From NCBI GenBank assembly GCA_025618425.1, contig CM046852.1, positions 2,715,880 through 2,779,879 of the forward strand: a stretch of DNA of 64,000 nucleotides. Direction: 5' to 3'. The notes beneath the pieces are model-generated. The model ran no database searches and had not been told where the DNA came from. It was given only the letters and a program-made list of their open reading frames with translations. The stretch's first letter is position 1, and each line of letters starts with the position of its first letter. This stretch comes from Heliocidaris tuberculata (Eukaryota > Echinodermata > Echinoidea > Camarodonta > Echinometridae). This document shows positions 36,534-47,769 of the stretch, one piece after another. Made by a program: the position numbers and the translations under genes.

Positions 36534-36540
36534 GAGAGAA
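36454..36540. repeat. (GA)n microsatellite
   Basis: GA run continuing the array interrupted by the MITE on its left. Confidence 0.95.
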
Positions 36541-37529
36541 TGTAGGAAAATATAAAGCATCTCAAATAAAGTAAATTCCCATAACCTAATGTTATCGTGT
36601 CGATAATATAGTTTTGTGCGATAGAATCATTATTTTCATGGCCTTTACTGTTGTCAGCATTTCACTTAGCTTTTATTTATATAATTATTATGCGGTATTT
36701 AATAGAAATAAAAGAAAGTAATATTCCGTTCCTCTCCATTCAAATAGCATACCAACATAACACTATTTTAAAAAAAATATTGCTACTTTAGATCTGAAAA
36801 GGTTTGAGTGCAGTTTGTATGATTATAAGAAAACTCCAAATAAATATGAAATAGACATTATTCTCTCTCTCATGTGCAGAATGTAATCTTGAGGTCTGGT
36901 ATGACAGAAACTCAGTTTAAGTTTCATTTTATTTCATATTTCAAATCACATGAATAAAACATAAACAATGCCCTTTTCATTATTACAATAATATAGGAAA
37001 TTATCTTCAATACTTTCAACAAAAGAAAATGAAAAAAAAAAAAATTCAAGTGAACATACAAAGACACAAATAAATATTTCCATCATTTTAAAGTTGGGAT
37101 AAGACAAACTAATTTGGCGTGAAATATGAGGGAAACTAGTAAGAAGCTATAGGCTTGTAGATTCCCTTAAGAATAATAATAATAATAATAAAACAGTCTT
37201 TGACATTATATGAGAGACGATCTTAAGAAAACATTAAAAAAAAGGAGAAAAATAATAAATGGGGGAGACGAGGGGTACAGTACATAACTACGGAGCCAAA
37301 GGATGCATTGCGTAAGAGTTTTAGAGTAACAAACAATTTGTCAAATGATTTTGGTAGAAAATGATAATTGAGTGCATAAGCGAAGAAAGAAGAAATCAAG
37401 CTAGTTGTTTCAGTGATATCCAAAAAGTTTACGTTAATTTGTTGCTCTAAACAACTCATCTACTGCATTAAAAAAAAAAATCAGAATGGATCAATGCCAA
37501 TTTTTCTTGAAATACAATTCTATTAGCAG
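36541..37529. other. Repeat-rich spacer
   Basis: No gene seen. AT-rich; around 36910-37200 the sequence (tttcattttatttcat, later gaagctataggcttgtag and an (aat)n run) looks like the minus-strand 3' end of a CR1/L2-type retrotransposon. Confidence 0.35.
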
Positions 37530-37793
37530 CAGTGGCGTAATGAGCCAAAAAATTTGAGGGGGATGAACATATAGGCATACGCGGCACAATGTCTGAATAC
37601 TTGCGAGCGAGCTAAGCTAGCGAGCAAAAAAAAAATCGACCTTTTTTATGAAAATATAATTTTGTCACAGATCTAGACCTATATCCGGTAGGTAATATCA
37701 AATTTCCATTTTTTCTTTCTTCCCCCCTTTTTTTCTTCCTCTTTTTCCTTTTTTGGGCGTGAACCCCCAAGCCCCTCTACTAGTACGCCAGTG
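37530..37793. mobile_element. hAT-like MITE with 8-bp target duplication
   Basis: 264 bp, ends cagtggcgtaatgag...agtacgccagtg, flanked by attagcag (37522-37529) and atgagcag (37794-37801), a 7/8 match. It contains the word gcgagcgagctaagc seen in several local repeats. Non-coding. Confidence 0.8.
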
Positions 37794-37801
37794 ATGAGCA
37801 G

Positions 37802-40800
37802 AACCATATCTTTTATAAGGTCCCCGACCGGAAGTTTTATCAGAATATCTTTCTCTCATAGGTTGAATGCATGCATGTGATCCAGTATCGTTCAAGTATA
37901 CTAATTAAGTTCAGGGCCTCATTTCACTGAATATTATTTGACAGATTTCCAAATGTCAAAAATAACCTATTAATGCTTTTTTATTCCCATATTTATCCCC
38001 CAACATGATGGTACATGAAATTAATTAGGGGTGATCGTTGCTGTTTTGGAGCAGATTCAATTTCGACAATTGCTGTATCCTTAATAGCGAATAAAACATT
38101 TATTTATAAATTTATGGTACATAACTATATTGGCCCATCTCCGTGGTCTAGTGGTTCAGGTTTGATTCACGGCGGAGACATTTTTTCAACCTTTGTAAAA
38201 ATTTCAAAAAGGGAGGACATCTCTGGGGAACTTTGAATTAAGCTACGCAACCATTATTCTCTCGTTTCATTTCTCACAATTATAATTTCCACGAGAGTTG
38301 TCAAAGCTGTTGTATATGTTATTTCCTGACAATTGTTTATAATTATTCTAATGTATACATGTATCTCAATGCATTCGCTTGGATCCAGCTGAGGCATGTG
38401 GCTTGCCATTTTTAAAACTCACCTGCCCCCTGACAAATACATACATACATACACACACACACACACGCGCACCCACACTCACACACACACACACACACAT
38501 TGAATATTCATCACTAATTGGTCTACAGGTTAATTTTGTTTTCTACGTAAACATGCATGTCAAATGATTAGAGACACATAAAAGCAAGTGGCGTTTTATT
38601 ATAATTTTACTTTTACTCTAACACTTGTACCTGAGATGGTTACTATCCACTTGCATGCTGATTTATCAGTGAGCAAGGTATTATATCAAATCAATATTAG
38701 GCCTAGTAAAATTGATTCCTAGTTTCTCGTCCGGATTTTTCGAAAATGAGGAGGAGGAGGAGGTTCCATGATATTTGATATACGATAGTTTTCCCCAACA
38801 TAAAAGTTTTATTGGTCCAATTCCAAAACATTTTTAAAGAATTAAATTAATTTTGATTATGCATCCCAGAGGCTCGAAGCAAAGGGAATTTTCATTATAT
38901 TAATGATTTTTGTTCATTCATTGTATAGATGTCATAATAATTTATTCTTATTTATTTCATTTTGAACCCCCCCCCCCCAAAAAAAAAAAAAAAAAAAAAA
39001 AACTGAGGCGGCCGAAAAGAGCAGGGAGGAGGGGACGAGAAATAAGTTGGTGTAATTATTCTAGGTTAATGGCTTGAGCGTTTGTCCAGACATTGAGTGC
39101 ATGCATGGTACTGGTGTCATGCATGGGGCGGGGGAAGTGATGGGGGGGGGGGGGGGGTCGGGAAGAGGCACCGGTCTTTCTAGATGAAATGAGAGATCAA
39201 GGGAGGGTTTTTTTTTCCTTCTTCTTCTATACCCCCTCTCTCTTTCTTTCACCTTGTCATTTTCTTTCTTTCTTTCTTTTTTATATTTCTCTCTTGTGCT
39301 TTCCCTTACCCGGGATTTTTACGATAAAACTGGGATCTTACCAAGTTTTTGCTTTCAAAGCGTTCTTCCGCAGTTAGACCATTACTGGAAACTATTCTTA
39401 ATAAAATGTATTGTGATTTTAAGTGATTTGGTAACTTTGTAGAGGCTTGATAAAATCTGAGCTGCCTGGCCTTACATGCTATCAGTGTATGTAATATGGT
39501 GTAAAAATGAAGCCCATGAAAAAAAAGCATTTCTGTGCTTCACAGAAGTAAACATATGCAAGTGACCGGAAATGCCAGACTCATTTTCCCCCAAAGACTC
39601 AATGTTAGACTAAAGCGTATGGCCATACGCTTTCGTAAATGGGAGTATTCAGTCATAGATATCTTAATAATAGCATTATATATTTGAAAACCTTTCTATG
39701 CCTGGCTATGTATTCATCCTTCTGAACATCATTATGCAAGACAGATATCAAAATTCAACAATTTATGAAATCAAGCCTCCACAAAGTTACCGAATCCCTT
39801 TATTTATCACTATTATATTTTGGAGTCATATTCAGGAAGCAGCGTTAACACAAAGTGTTTACAAATATTTTTGGGTATGATTGTTAAGGCCCCCCTTTAT
39901 ACTTCTGATTTGTAATGAAAAACAAAATATTTATGTACAATGTCAATGAAGCTTCCTTATAAATACACAAATACTAAAATGCCATTAATATCTTTTAACA
40001 TGTAAGATGATGGTATATTACATCGAAAGAAATGAAATGTAAGAGGTCATATGAAAGATAGGTCGTATTAAAGGTCAAGCTGACATAATGAACTTCTTTG
40101 GTCGTGAACATCAACGGAAAGACAAGATCATGAACACCTTTGAGGATCCTCAGATCTCAAATCATCTATATCCTGTTTTTAATCACCTTTCCTTTTTATA
40201 TCTAATCCACACGAAACCGCAGGCCTTGTGACTAACTAGTAACCAGGTGTGTCAAATAACTAGAAGTTTGATCGATGTCTGATTGTGTTTAAACATTAAG
40301 GGCGGGTCAAAGATTGAAGGCGAAGTACATCCTGGTAAATTTGGTTTCAAGAGAAACAAACCAGAGAGAGTTTGATTAGAAATAAAGCAGAGAAGAACGT
40401 GACGATGTAATATTAATCGATCAAACACAAATAAGTAAATGTCATGGTTCCATTTACGAACAACTCACCTTTGAAGGTTTACATAAGAATTATATAATAC
40501 AATGCAGTCTTCTTGATCTTGGATGATGAACTGAATCTTACCATATAATAAAAGGGCCATAAAAGTGTTAGAGTCAAACGAAATCGGAGATGAAGCATTA
40601 TAAGGTGCCAGGGTGGGTTTGAATCTTAAGTTTTCAGAAATACTTCTTAATACTTTAAGGATTTTTCACAATACCTTACTTATTTGTTTTTTATGCATTT
40701 AATGAAAATATATTTACATTGAATTTGACCTCCTTATAGTGCTTTCAGTGCTTTTTGATGGAGGAAGTTGATGTTAAACAATCAATTGTGCCTTTATAAT

Positions 40801-41200
40801 TGGGGCGTTTTTTAAAATCTAAATACAAATTTAGCTTATTTATGCAACTAAACATCATCATTCTCATTTTTTCCCAAAAACTTTTAATTGAATATTATAT
40901 AAATGTCTCTTAAAAGTACTACTGAACATGTATCCGGACCTTCTTCTTCAGCTTGATTGACATGGGCAATAATTATTATTTAGGTGTCAAGGCTACTATC
41001 CGATGCAATAAAAATACATCTGAATCATTGTGGCTAAGCTGACCCATAGAGCGGTGGAGTTATTTGTTGGCGGGGGCGGGGCATGGGCTTTAAACACAAG
41101 GAAGCATATAGCGACTTGAGTGGATTAAAATTTGGAAAGAGATCCTAATAATTCTCACTTCTCTTTATAATTCCCCCTTTTTATCCCTCCACTTTCTCGC
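37802..41200. other. Gene-poor spacer
   Basis: No supported exon. It holds a (CA)n run at about 38450-38500, poly-C/poly-A and poly-G runs near 38968-39003 and 39140-39158, and otherwise AT-rich unique-looking sequence in which nothing was recognised. Confidence 0.4.
38138..38178 (+). pseudogene. Truncated tRNA-like sequence lacking the anticodon arm
   Basis: The 41-nt segment starts tctccgtggtctagtggttc (A-box-like tggtctagtgg) and goes straight to a B-box-like ggtttgattc and a closing acggcggaga that pairs with tctccgt. The anticodon arm is deleted, so it is a tRNA or SINE relic, not a working gene. Confidence 0.5.
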
Positions 41201-41226
41201 GCTCTCTCTCTCTCTCTTTCTTTTTT

Positions 41227-41301
<75 letters not shown>

Positions 41302-41310
41302 TTTTTTTCA
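41200..41310. repeat. (CT)n tract next to retrotransposon 3' end
   Basis: CT and TTTC runs directly adjoining the (AATTG)n tail of the retrotransposon. Confidence 0.9.
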
Positions 41311-41560
41311 ATTCAATTCAATTCTCATTTATTTCATTTTCAATTAAAAAGTACATTCGAAACAAATACAAAATAAGTCATAAACGAAATTAGAAAATGA
41401 AATGGGGAACTACATAAATAAAGCCCTTGGGCCTTGTACAAGCATAGTTCCCTAAAAATATTGCGAAAATGATATAGACAACAAATAGAAAAAGATAAAA
41501 CTAAAACTAAAAATATAACACAAATATAGACAACAAAGAAAAATAGGAACAGAAAAATAA

Positions 41561-43450
41561 CTATACATATTTAAGAGAAAGAAAAAGCTTCAACTTTTTT
41601 TTGAAAGAAGTGATTGTATTGCAATTAGAAATACATTTGGGAATTGAGTTCCAAATTACAGGGAAATTATGTCGTACTGATTTCATTGCATTATTTGTTT
41701 TTACTGGCCATAAGTGAAAAGAATCCTTAAAACGGGTATCATGATTATGTATCTGGTAATTAAGAGTGAACATTTGAGAAATATTAGAGGGTAATTTATT
41801 TTTAAAGTAAAAGAAACCAAGGAGAGCAAGGGAGTAATAATACAAATCAAAAATATTAAGAGTTTTCAATTTACTGAACAATGGGGCAGAAGGGGCACGA
41901 TAGGGACATCCCAGGCATATGCGAAGGGCCTTTTTCTGTAATTTAAATAATTTATCTAATTTCGTTCGACTACAATTGCCCCAAACAGCAACACAATAAT
42001 TAAGGTATGAGAGCATAAATGAATTATATAATAATATTAAAGCAGAAGGCGGAAGCGAATCTTTTAATCTATACAATATACCAATACATTTAGATACCTT
42101 TTGAGTGACCTTATTAACATGTGTATCCCAATGCATATTATAATCAATGTATACCCCAAGAAAATTAACACTATTAACCTTATTTATTGGATCATTGTTG
42201 ATTTTAAGAAGCAAACTATCAAGTGAATCAGTTAGATTAGACTTTCTATGGTAGAACGTAATGTAATTTGTTTTACTAGGATTTATCAACAATCTATTTG
42301 ATTTGAACCATTTTGTTACTTTATCTATTTCAGTATTGATATTATTTTGTAAATTACGAGTGTTAGGTTGGGTGTAAATTAAAGTGGTATCATCAGCATA
42401 CATGATATAATCAAATTTGTCAGATGAATGTGAAAGATCATTGATATAAATTAAAAACAATAAAGGACCTAGGATTGAACCTTGTGGTACCCCATGTGTA
42501 AGAGAAGAAAAATTGGAAGAATTACTGTTATAAACTACATATTGAGATCTATTACAAAGATAACTTTCAAACCAACTTAGTGGTAAGCCCCTAATCCCAT
42601 AATGTTCCAATTTTGACAAGAGTATTCTATGATCAACTATATCAAAAGCTTTGGAGAGGTCCATAAAAATGCCAATACAAAATTTATTAGTATGAATTGC
42701 TGATAAAACTTTATCTTGTAAATCTATCAAAGCATGTGTAGTTGAATGATTTTTCCTAAACCCATATTGTGAGTGAGTAAGAATATTATTATTTAAACAA
42801 AATGAATATAGTCGATTATAAATGCATTTTTCTAACAATTTTGATATGGATGGCAGAATGGAAATGGGCCTATAATTATCGAATTTATGAGGATCATTCT
42901 TTTTAAATACAGGGGTTATTTTAGCAATCTTTAGCTTATCTGGGACTATGCCTGTAGAAAGAGAGAGGTTGAATATAAAAATCAAAGGATGTACAATATA
43001 AAATATTATTTTTTTCATTAAGTTAGTACTAAGATTATCAAATCCAGCAGAGTTACTGTTGTGTAATGAATTACTAATGTTTATAACTTCATGTTCTGTT
43101 ATGGGATTAAAGTAAAGAGAATTGTTGATAAAACCAGTCAGATAGTCTTTAAAAGAAGTATTATTAGGAGAAGTGGTCATTGAATTAGTTATCTGTCTAC
43201 AACAGTTTATGAAATGTTGATTAAATTCAGTTACTATATGCTGTGGATCGCAAACATTTCCAGTCTCATTAGTAAAATATTCAGGCAAAGATGTTCTAGG
43301 CTTATTTAGTAATGAATTGATAACTGACCAAGTCTGTTTTGTATTATATTTAAATGACTTCAATCTGTTAGAAAAATGTGATTTCTTTGCATGCTTTATC
43401 AGATTGTTTAACTTATTTCTATATTTTTTGTATTTTCTTTCATTATCCAA
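41561..43450 (-). CDS. Retrotransposon reverse transcriptase domain
   Basis: A 629-residue frame with the reverse transcriptase motifs in order: KITPVFKKNDP, NYRPISILP, QYGFRKNHST, FMDLSKAFD (catalytic Asp), GVPQGSILGPLLFLIYINDL, and the catalytic YADDT. It ends with the C-terminal domain containing NYCVAVWGN and LWPVKTNNA. It polymerises cDNA at the nicked target. The catalytic residues are intact. The first Met is an artefact of the upstream frameshift; the domain was originally continuous with the endonuclease. It ends at a stop about 250 bp before the repeat tail. Confidence 0.95.
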   Translation of the reverse strand: MDNERKYKKYRNKLNNLIKHAKKSHFSNRLKSFKYNTKQTWSVINSLLNKPRTSLPEYFTNETGNVCDPQHIVTEFNQHFINCCRQITNSMTTSPNNTSFKDYLTGFINNSLYFNPITEHEVINISNSLHNSNSAGFDNLSTNLMKKIIFYIVHPLIFIFNLSLSTGIVPDKLKIAKITPVFKKNDPHKFDNYRPISILPSISKLLEKCIYNRLYSFCLNNNILTHSQYGFRKNHSTTHALIDLQDKVLSAIHTNKFCIGIFMDLSKAFDIVDHRILLSKLEHYGIRGLPLSWFESYLCNRSQYVVYNSNSSNFSSLTHGVPQGSILGPLLFLIYINDLSHSSDKFDYIMYADDTTLIYTQPNTRNLQNNINTEIDKVTKWFKSNRLLINPSKTNYITFYHRKSNLTDSLDSLLLKINNDPINKVNSVNFLGVYIDYNMHWDTHVNKVTQKVSKCIGILYRLKDSLPPSALILLYNSFMLSYLNYCVAVWGNCSRTKLDKLFKLQKKALRICLGCPYRAPSAPLFSKLKTLNIFDLYYYSLALLGFFYFKNKLPSNISQMFTLNYQIHNHDTRFKDSFHLWPVKTNNAMKSVRHNFPVIWNSIPKCISNCNTITSFKKKLKLFLSLKYV

Positions 43451-43472
43451 GGTATTGTTTTGGAGAAATTGT

Positions 43473-44531
43473 TTATAATAACGATTTTTTTTTTATGCAT
43501 CTCAATAAATACTTTGTTAACCATGGTTTTTTCATGCCTCTTTTAGTGAGCTTACTTTTTAACAAAGGAAAATGTTTGTCAAACAACTGAGTAAAACGAT
43601 TAATAAAAAAGGAATACGCATCATTAGCATTTGTTATATTATAAAGATTGGTCCACTCTTCATGATAAAGATCATATTGAAAATTAAGTATATTGTTATC
43701 TGAGTATTTACGAAAAAAACGAATTGAACTTGGTTGATAAGTATTATAATTGGAACTTTTATAGACTAGAAAAATGGGTAAATGATCACTAGCATCAGAA
43801 CAGAGACTACCTGAGTCAAATTCTGAATCAAGTACATTGGTGAATACATTATCAATAAGGGTAGCAGTGCTTGATGTAATACGAGTTGGGGTTTGTATAA
43901 TCGGGAATATACCAAGTACAGAATTAAGCCTTAGAAACTCATTAACAGTATCATCATCTTTAAACAAATCAATATTAAAATCTCCAGTGATATAAATATT
44001 CCTATGTTCATTACTTAATGTATTAACAGCATTGTTGTAAAATTCAAAAAATATTTCATGATCTGATCCTGGTTTTCTATATATGACACCAACAGTAGAC
44101 CTCTTGTGGTTTACATCTAAGAAATCAATAAACAAATATTCACATGTTAAATTGGATTCTTGATTATAAACGATATCTGTTCTTACAGTATATAGTATAT
44201 CTTTTTTCACAAATAGCGCAACACCACCCCCTCGTCCATATATCCTGTTAACATTCAAAAAATTATAACCATCTAGATTGCAATTAACTGAGGTTGTATC
44301 ACATATCCAAGTTTCAGAAATTGCTATAAAAGAGAAAGAATGATTTATCGTTGACAAGAATTGAGAAATATTTTCAAAGTTTTTCTGTAAACTTCGGGCA
44401 TTAAAATGGATAAGACTTAAAGATGAATTATGTGAGAACTTTACATTAAACTCTGAAGGTAGATAGTATGAAGATTGGGGAGAATTATATAAATGCAAGT
44501 CTGGATCAACATCTTCAAGGGGATTATTCAT
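43473..44531 (-). CDS. Retrotransposon apurinic-type endonuclease domain
   Basis: A 352-residue frame with the exonuclease/endonuclease/phosphatase fold expected of LINE endonucleases: HFNARSLQKNF at the start, then AISETW with the catalytic Glu, YGRGGGVALFVK, VIYRKPGSD, ITGDFNIDL, and the terminal SDHLPIFL with the catalytic Asp-His. It nicks the target DNA for insertion. The Met at 44531 is preceded by an in-frame TGA ten codons upstream, so it is a credible start. The frame is lost at an A-run (about 43483-43492) just before the reverse transcriptase region; the homopolymer suggests a one-base slip in an originally continuous ORF. Confidence 0.92.
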   Translation of the reverse strand: MNNPLEDVDPDLHLYNSPQSSYYLPSEFNVKFSHNSSLSLIHFNARSLQKNFENISQFLSTINHSFSFIAISETWICDTTSVNCNLDGYNFLNVNRIYGRGGGVALFVKKDILYTVRTDIVYNQESNLTCEYLFIDFLDVNHKRSTVGVIYRKPGSDHEIFFEFYNNAVNTLSNEHRNIYITGDFNIDLFKDDDTVNEFLRLNSVLGIFPIIQTPTRITSSTATLIDNVFTNVLDSEFDSGSLCSDASDHLPIFLVYKSSNYNTYQPSSIRFFRKYSDNNILNFQYDLYHEEWTNLYNITNANDAYSFFINRFTQLFDKHFPLLKSKLTKRGMKKPWLTKYLLRCIKKKSLL

Positions 44532-45249
44532 CGAGTACAGTTTGGGGTAGTGTGGAAGTCATTATTATATATACATTTGCAATAAGGTATGAAGCAATAT
44601 TGTAGCAGAGGATTGTATAGTTATAACATATCTCAAAAGTATTGTAATTGTTATTCTGTTCACAGAACATCGTCATAATTTACTACAGAATGAACAAATG
44701 TAACATAACAATATAAACAAAGTAAAGAGAGAAAGAAAAAAAAAACATATATATATACCCTGTGTGTGCACCTATGTGCGATATGAGGGAAGATTGGGAT
44801 GATCAAGGGAAGTCAAGTATATCAGAATTTCCAATGAAGTTATAAATATATTTATTCAGATATATTGAATAATTTAGGAAAATCATAACCATGCTTGTAG
44901 TAGTCATGATGGATTGCCATATTTAAAATAAGTGGGTAAAACCGCAAGTTTATAACGATATGTTGGTCTAATTATGAGTTCATACAATATTTCAGGACCA
45001 CCAATATATATAATAAATTACAGTAAGTCATATGACAGAAATAGACAAGCTAACACGCATCCCTAAAATCGGTAAAATATTAACGAACATGTAATACGCT
45101 TAACTGAAAAAAAAAAATGGATATCTGTTGTTATTGATGGTTTTCAGTTACTCCTACATGTAAAACATTATTACCTAATGAGGCAATTCGAATTAACGAA
45201 ACAATGGAAAACGGAAGAAGTAAAAACGGAAGTAGAAACGGAAGAAGTA

Positions 45250-46050
45250 AGAAGTACCTGCATGTCATCAAATTTATGACATCTGTGAACAACAAAATAT
45301 AGTAGTATGCCACAGAAAATTCATGACATTTAAAATATAACAGTGATACATGCCGTATGCATAACTGAGAAGCATACAGATGTAAAATATATTGTTTTTA
45401 GTTTACACTTCAGAACATAACTGTACATAGAAAAATAAGCAAAAGAATAAAAGGCAGAGGTATATCAGATTTACTAATCTATTACTGTTACTGCAATCTG
45501 AAAAATCATGAAAAATATTGACATATTGTTCTTCATTAAAACTTTAGTAGTTAACTGTACATATAAATAAATAAGAGAGCAAAAGGGGCAAAAGTATATC
45601 TACTCATCAGATCTATGACATTTGCAAATTGCAGATTACAAAAAAGCAGAAGAATATAGGCGTAATGATTCTTCATTAGAACTTTAGTACATAGCTGTAG
45701 ATATAACTATAATTAAACAAGCAAAAAATGCAGAAGTATATCTATTCACCAGATCTATGACATCTGCAGATTGTAGATTACAAAAAAGCAGAAAAAAAAA
45801 TAGGCACATTGTTCTTCATTAACACTTTAGTACATAACTGTACATATAAGTATAACTACAAGAGCAAAAAGGGCAGAGGTATATTTGTTCACCAGATCTA
45901 TGACATTCACAAATTGTAGATTACAAAAAAAGCAGAAATATGTCATCAAAATTATGACATTGAAAATATGAAATAATGCATATGCATAACTGAAAAAATA
46001 AAAATATATTGTTCTTCATAGATGCGCTTACATAACTGCACAATGAAGAT
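45250..46050. repeat. Diverged tandem repeats (about 135-145 bp units) upstream of the LINE
   Basis: A block containing cttcatta...actttagta..ta, a-rich gcagaagtatat, cagatctatgacat and gattacaaaaaagcag recurs with starts near 45530, 45677 and 45814, with more degraded units on both sides. A second word (atgtcatcaaa..tatgacat...gcataactga) appears at both ends, near 45252 and 45940. The array lies on the 5' side of the retrotransposon and may be its 5' UTR or an unrelated satellite-like block. Confidence 0.7.
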
Positions 46051-46598
46051 ATTCAAAACAATAAATGTAGAGACTGTTCACAAAATGCTTTCAGGATTTG
46101 AGGAACAGTTATGCATGATTAGTAAAAATATGTATGTATCAGAATTAAAGAAGGTCAAGATCTTTAAACCCACTCTACACCGCTGATCATCATTTAGATT
46201 TTATCACCAGTGATATTGACATGACGACATCGTAGTAATGCCAGTGTCAGTTTATAGTCGAAAGAAACTGTCAAAAATATATTACGTCATTGATTACGGT
46301 ATAAGCATATCTTATTCTTCCGTTCTATGCTCTTTCTTTTTAAATTTTTTTTATTTGTTTGTTTCCATGGCTACATGTATATTCACTCTTCTTGCCCATT
46401 ATAATTATTCTGTATTATACCATACTGATCAGTTAAAGTGAGACAAAGCCAATGGCAAATGATGATGATGATGATGAAGATGAAGACAGGGAAATAGAGA
46501 GTTTGATAGCGAGAGAGTGAGAGAGAGAGAGAGAAAGAGAGAGAGGGGGGGGGGGCAATGGTTTAACTAAATGGACCAAATGGTGAGTAAGTGGGGCT

Positions 46599-46784
46599 AC
46601 ACTGTAAAAAACATATGTATTTTTACAGGAAAAAAATACAGATTAGTTCTGTATTTACTCATAACAGCTAATCTGATGTTATTTGTACATCAATGTCATA
46701 GGAGAAAGTAACAACTAATATGTATTTTTATATCAGAAGTTATGGCGACTCTGCTGACACCAGATTTTTTTTTTTTTACAGTGT
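46599..46784. mobile_element. Tc1/mariner-like MITE (cactgtaaaaaa ends)
   Basis: Bounded by tacactgtaaaaaa (46598) and tttttttacagtgta (ending 46785) with TA at both outer edges; about 186 bp, non-coding. TA target sites with CACTGTAAAA ends are common for small mariner-type elements. Confidence 0.75.
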
Positions 46785-47190
46785 ATCGACCATGTAGAGT
46801 ATGTAAGAATTTCACATCTTTATGACAGTTTTCCCCTCTCCCTTTCTTTCTCTATCTTTCTTATTTTTAGTATGTTTCGATGGGTTGCTGGGAAAGTGCC
46901 CCCCCCCCCGCTACGCCCTACGTACCAACGACAAAAATCATTCATGATCACGGTCAAGATATCGATGACTTTTGGATAAGGATCATGAACATGTTTAATA
47001 ACTAAGCTACGTCAGCTGAATCACTTTAATGAGTTGTTCATTTTGTTAATTCAGATGGGAGGAGTTATTGTGATGATGGTGGCGGTAGTGATGACCAATC
47101 AAAAAGTAGGAGAAAAAAAAGAAGATATGGCTTATATCAATGCATATATAATCACTTTAAGAGGATATAGCTTCATGATTTGTATTCGAA

Positions 47191-47395
47191 GGCGCGATAG
47201 CTCATTGGTAGAGCAGTGGTCTCGTAACTGGAGGACCCGGGTTCGAAACCAAGTGAATGCCCTAGTGCTCTTTGGTAAGGCATTAATCCCTCGGAGAGGA
47301 CTTAAAGCCTTCGGTCCCCTGGTTGCTTACTTATAAGCATACACATGATACACATGCTTTCTAAGCTGTCAGGTAAAATAAACCATCAAACCTTT
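47191..47395 (+). mobile_element. tRNA-derived SINE
   Basis: The head is tRNA-like: ggcgcgatagctcattggtagagc carries the internal A box (tagctcattgg), a CGT stands in the anticodon position, and gggttcgaaacc is a perfect B box. The 3' acceptor stem does not form. Instead a conserved-looking body follows (agtgctctttggtaaggc, then ctcggagaggacttaaagcc), as in tRNA-derived SINEs. It is not a functional tRNA gene. Confidence 0.75.
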
Positions 47396-47556
47396 TCAAA
47401 CCTGTTAAATATAGCCTTATCAGCTTTGTCATTTGGGGGTTGGGGTGACAAAGCTAAAGTGTTGATTTCTGAAAGGGCCCTATTGAAGTGTAAGTCTCAG
47501 TCTTTGAAGATTTGAAGATAACCAACGGAGAGCTCAATATAGTACATCTTTAAGGA

Positions 47557-47769
47557 CAAGAATGTAGCTACAGGGGCACGTGCCCCCCCCCCCAATCGAA
47601 TGGAAAAAAAAAAGAGAAAAAGAGAGAAAAAGAAAGGAAAAGGACGAGAAAAGAAGACCAAAGGACCAAATCAGTGACCTCGTAAAGTCGCAATGATTTT
47701 CCGAAGAAGACCGGTGCCCCCCAATTATGCAAGTGCCCCCTCAATGGCTGGACTCACGCTACGCCACTC
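47557..47769. mobile_element. hAT-like MITE with perfect 8-bp target duplication
   Basis: 213 bp flanked by tttaagga on both sides (47549-47556 and 47770-47777). The right end reads acgctacgccactc, the left caagaatgtagctacagg. It contains a C run and an A-rich interior and is non-coding. Confidence 0.8.

Larger units (their letters stand above)
41312..44531 (-). mobile_element. CR1/L2-type non-LTR retrotransposon
   Basis: A near-complete APE-type LINE on the minus strand: an endonuclease frame, a reverse transcriptase frame, a 3' UTR and a tail of AATTG repeats (41312-41335) preceded by gaaataaatgag. A pentamer-repeat tail instead of poly-A is typical of CR1/L2-group elements, which copy themselves by nicking target DNA and priming reverse transcription there. 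Only one frameshift separates the two domains, so the copy is young. The upstream boundary is uncertain: tandem repeats extend to about 46050 and may belong to its 5' UTR. No ORF1 was found. Confidence 0.9.

Noticed and set aside
45250..46050. CRISPR-like or satellite array with regular spacers
   Set aside because: Units are diverged, long and directly adjoining, in a eukaryotic context; there are no short identical repeats with unique spacers.
47191..47262. Functional tRNA-Thr gene
   Set aside because: A and B boxes are good, but the acceptor stem does not close and a SINE body follows directly.
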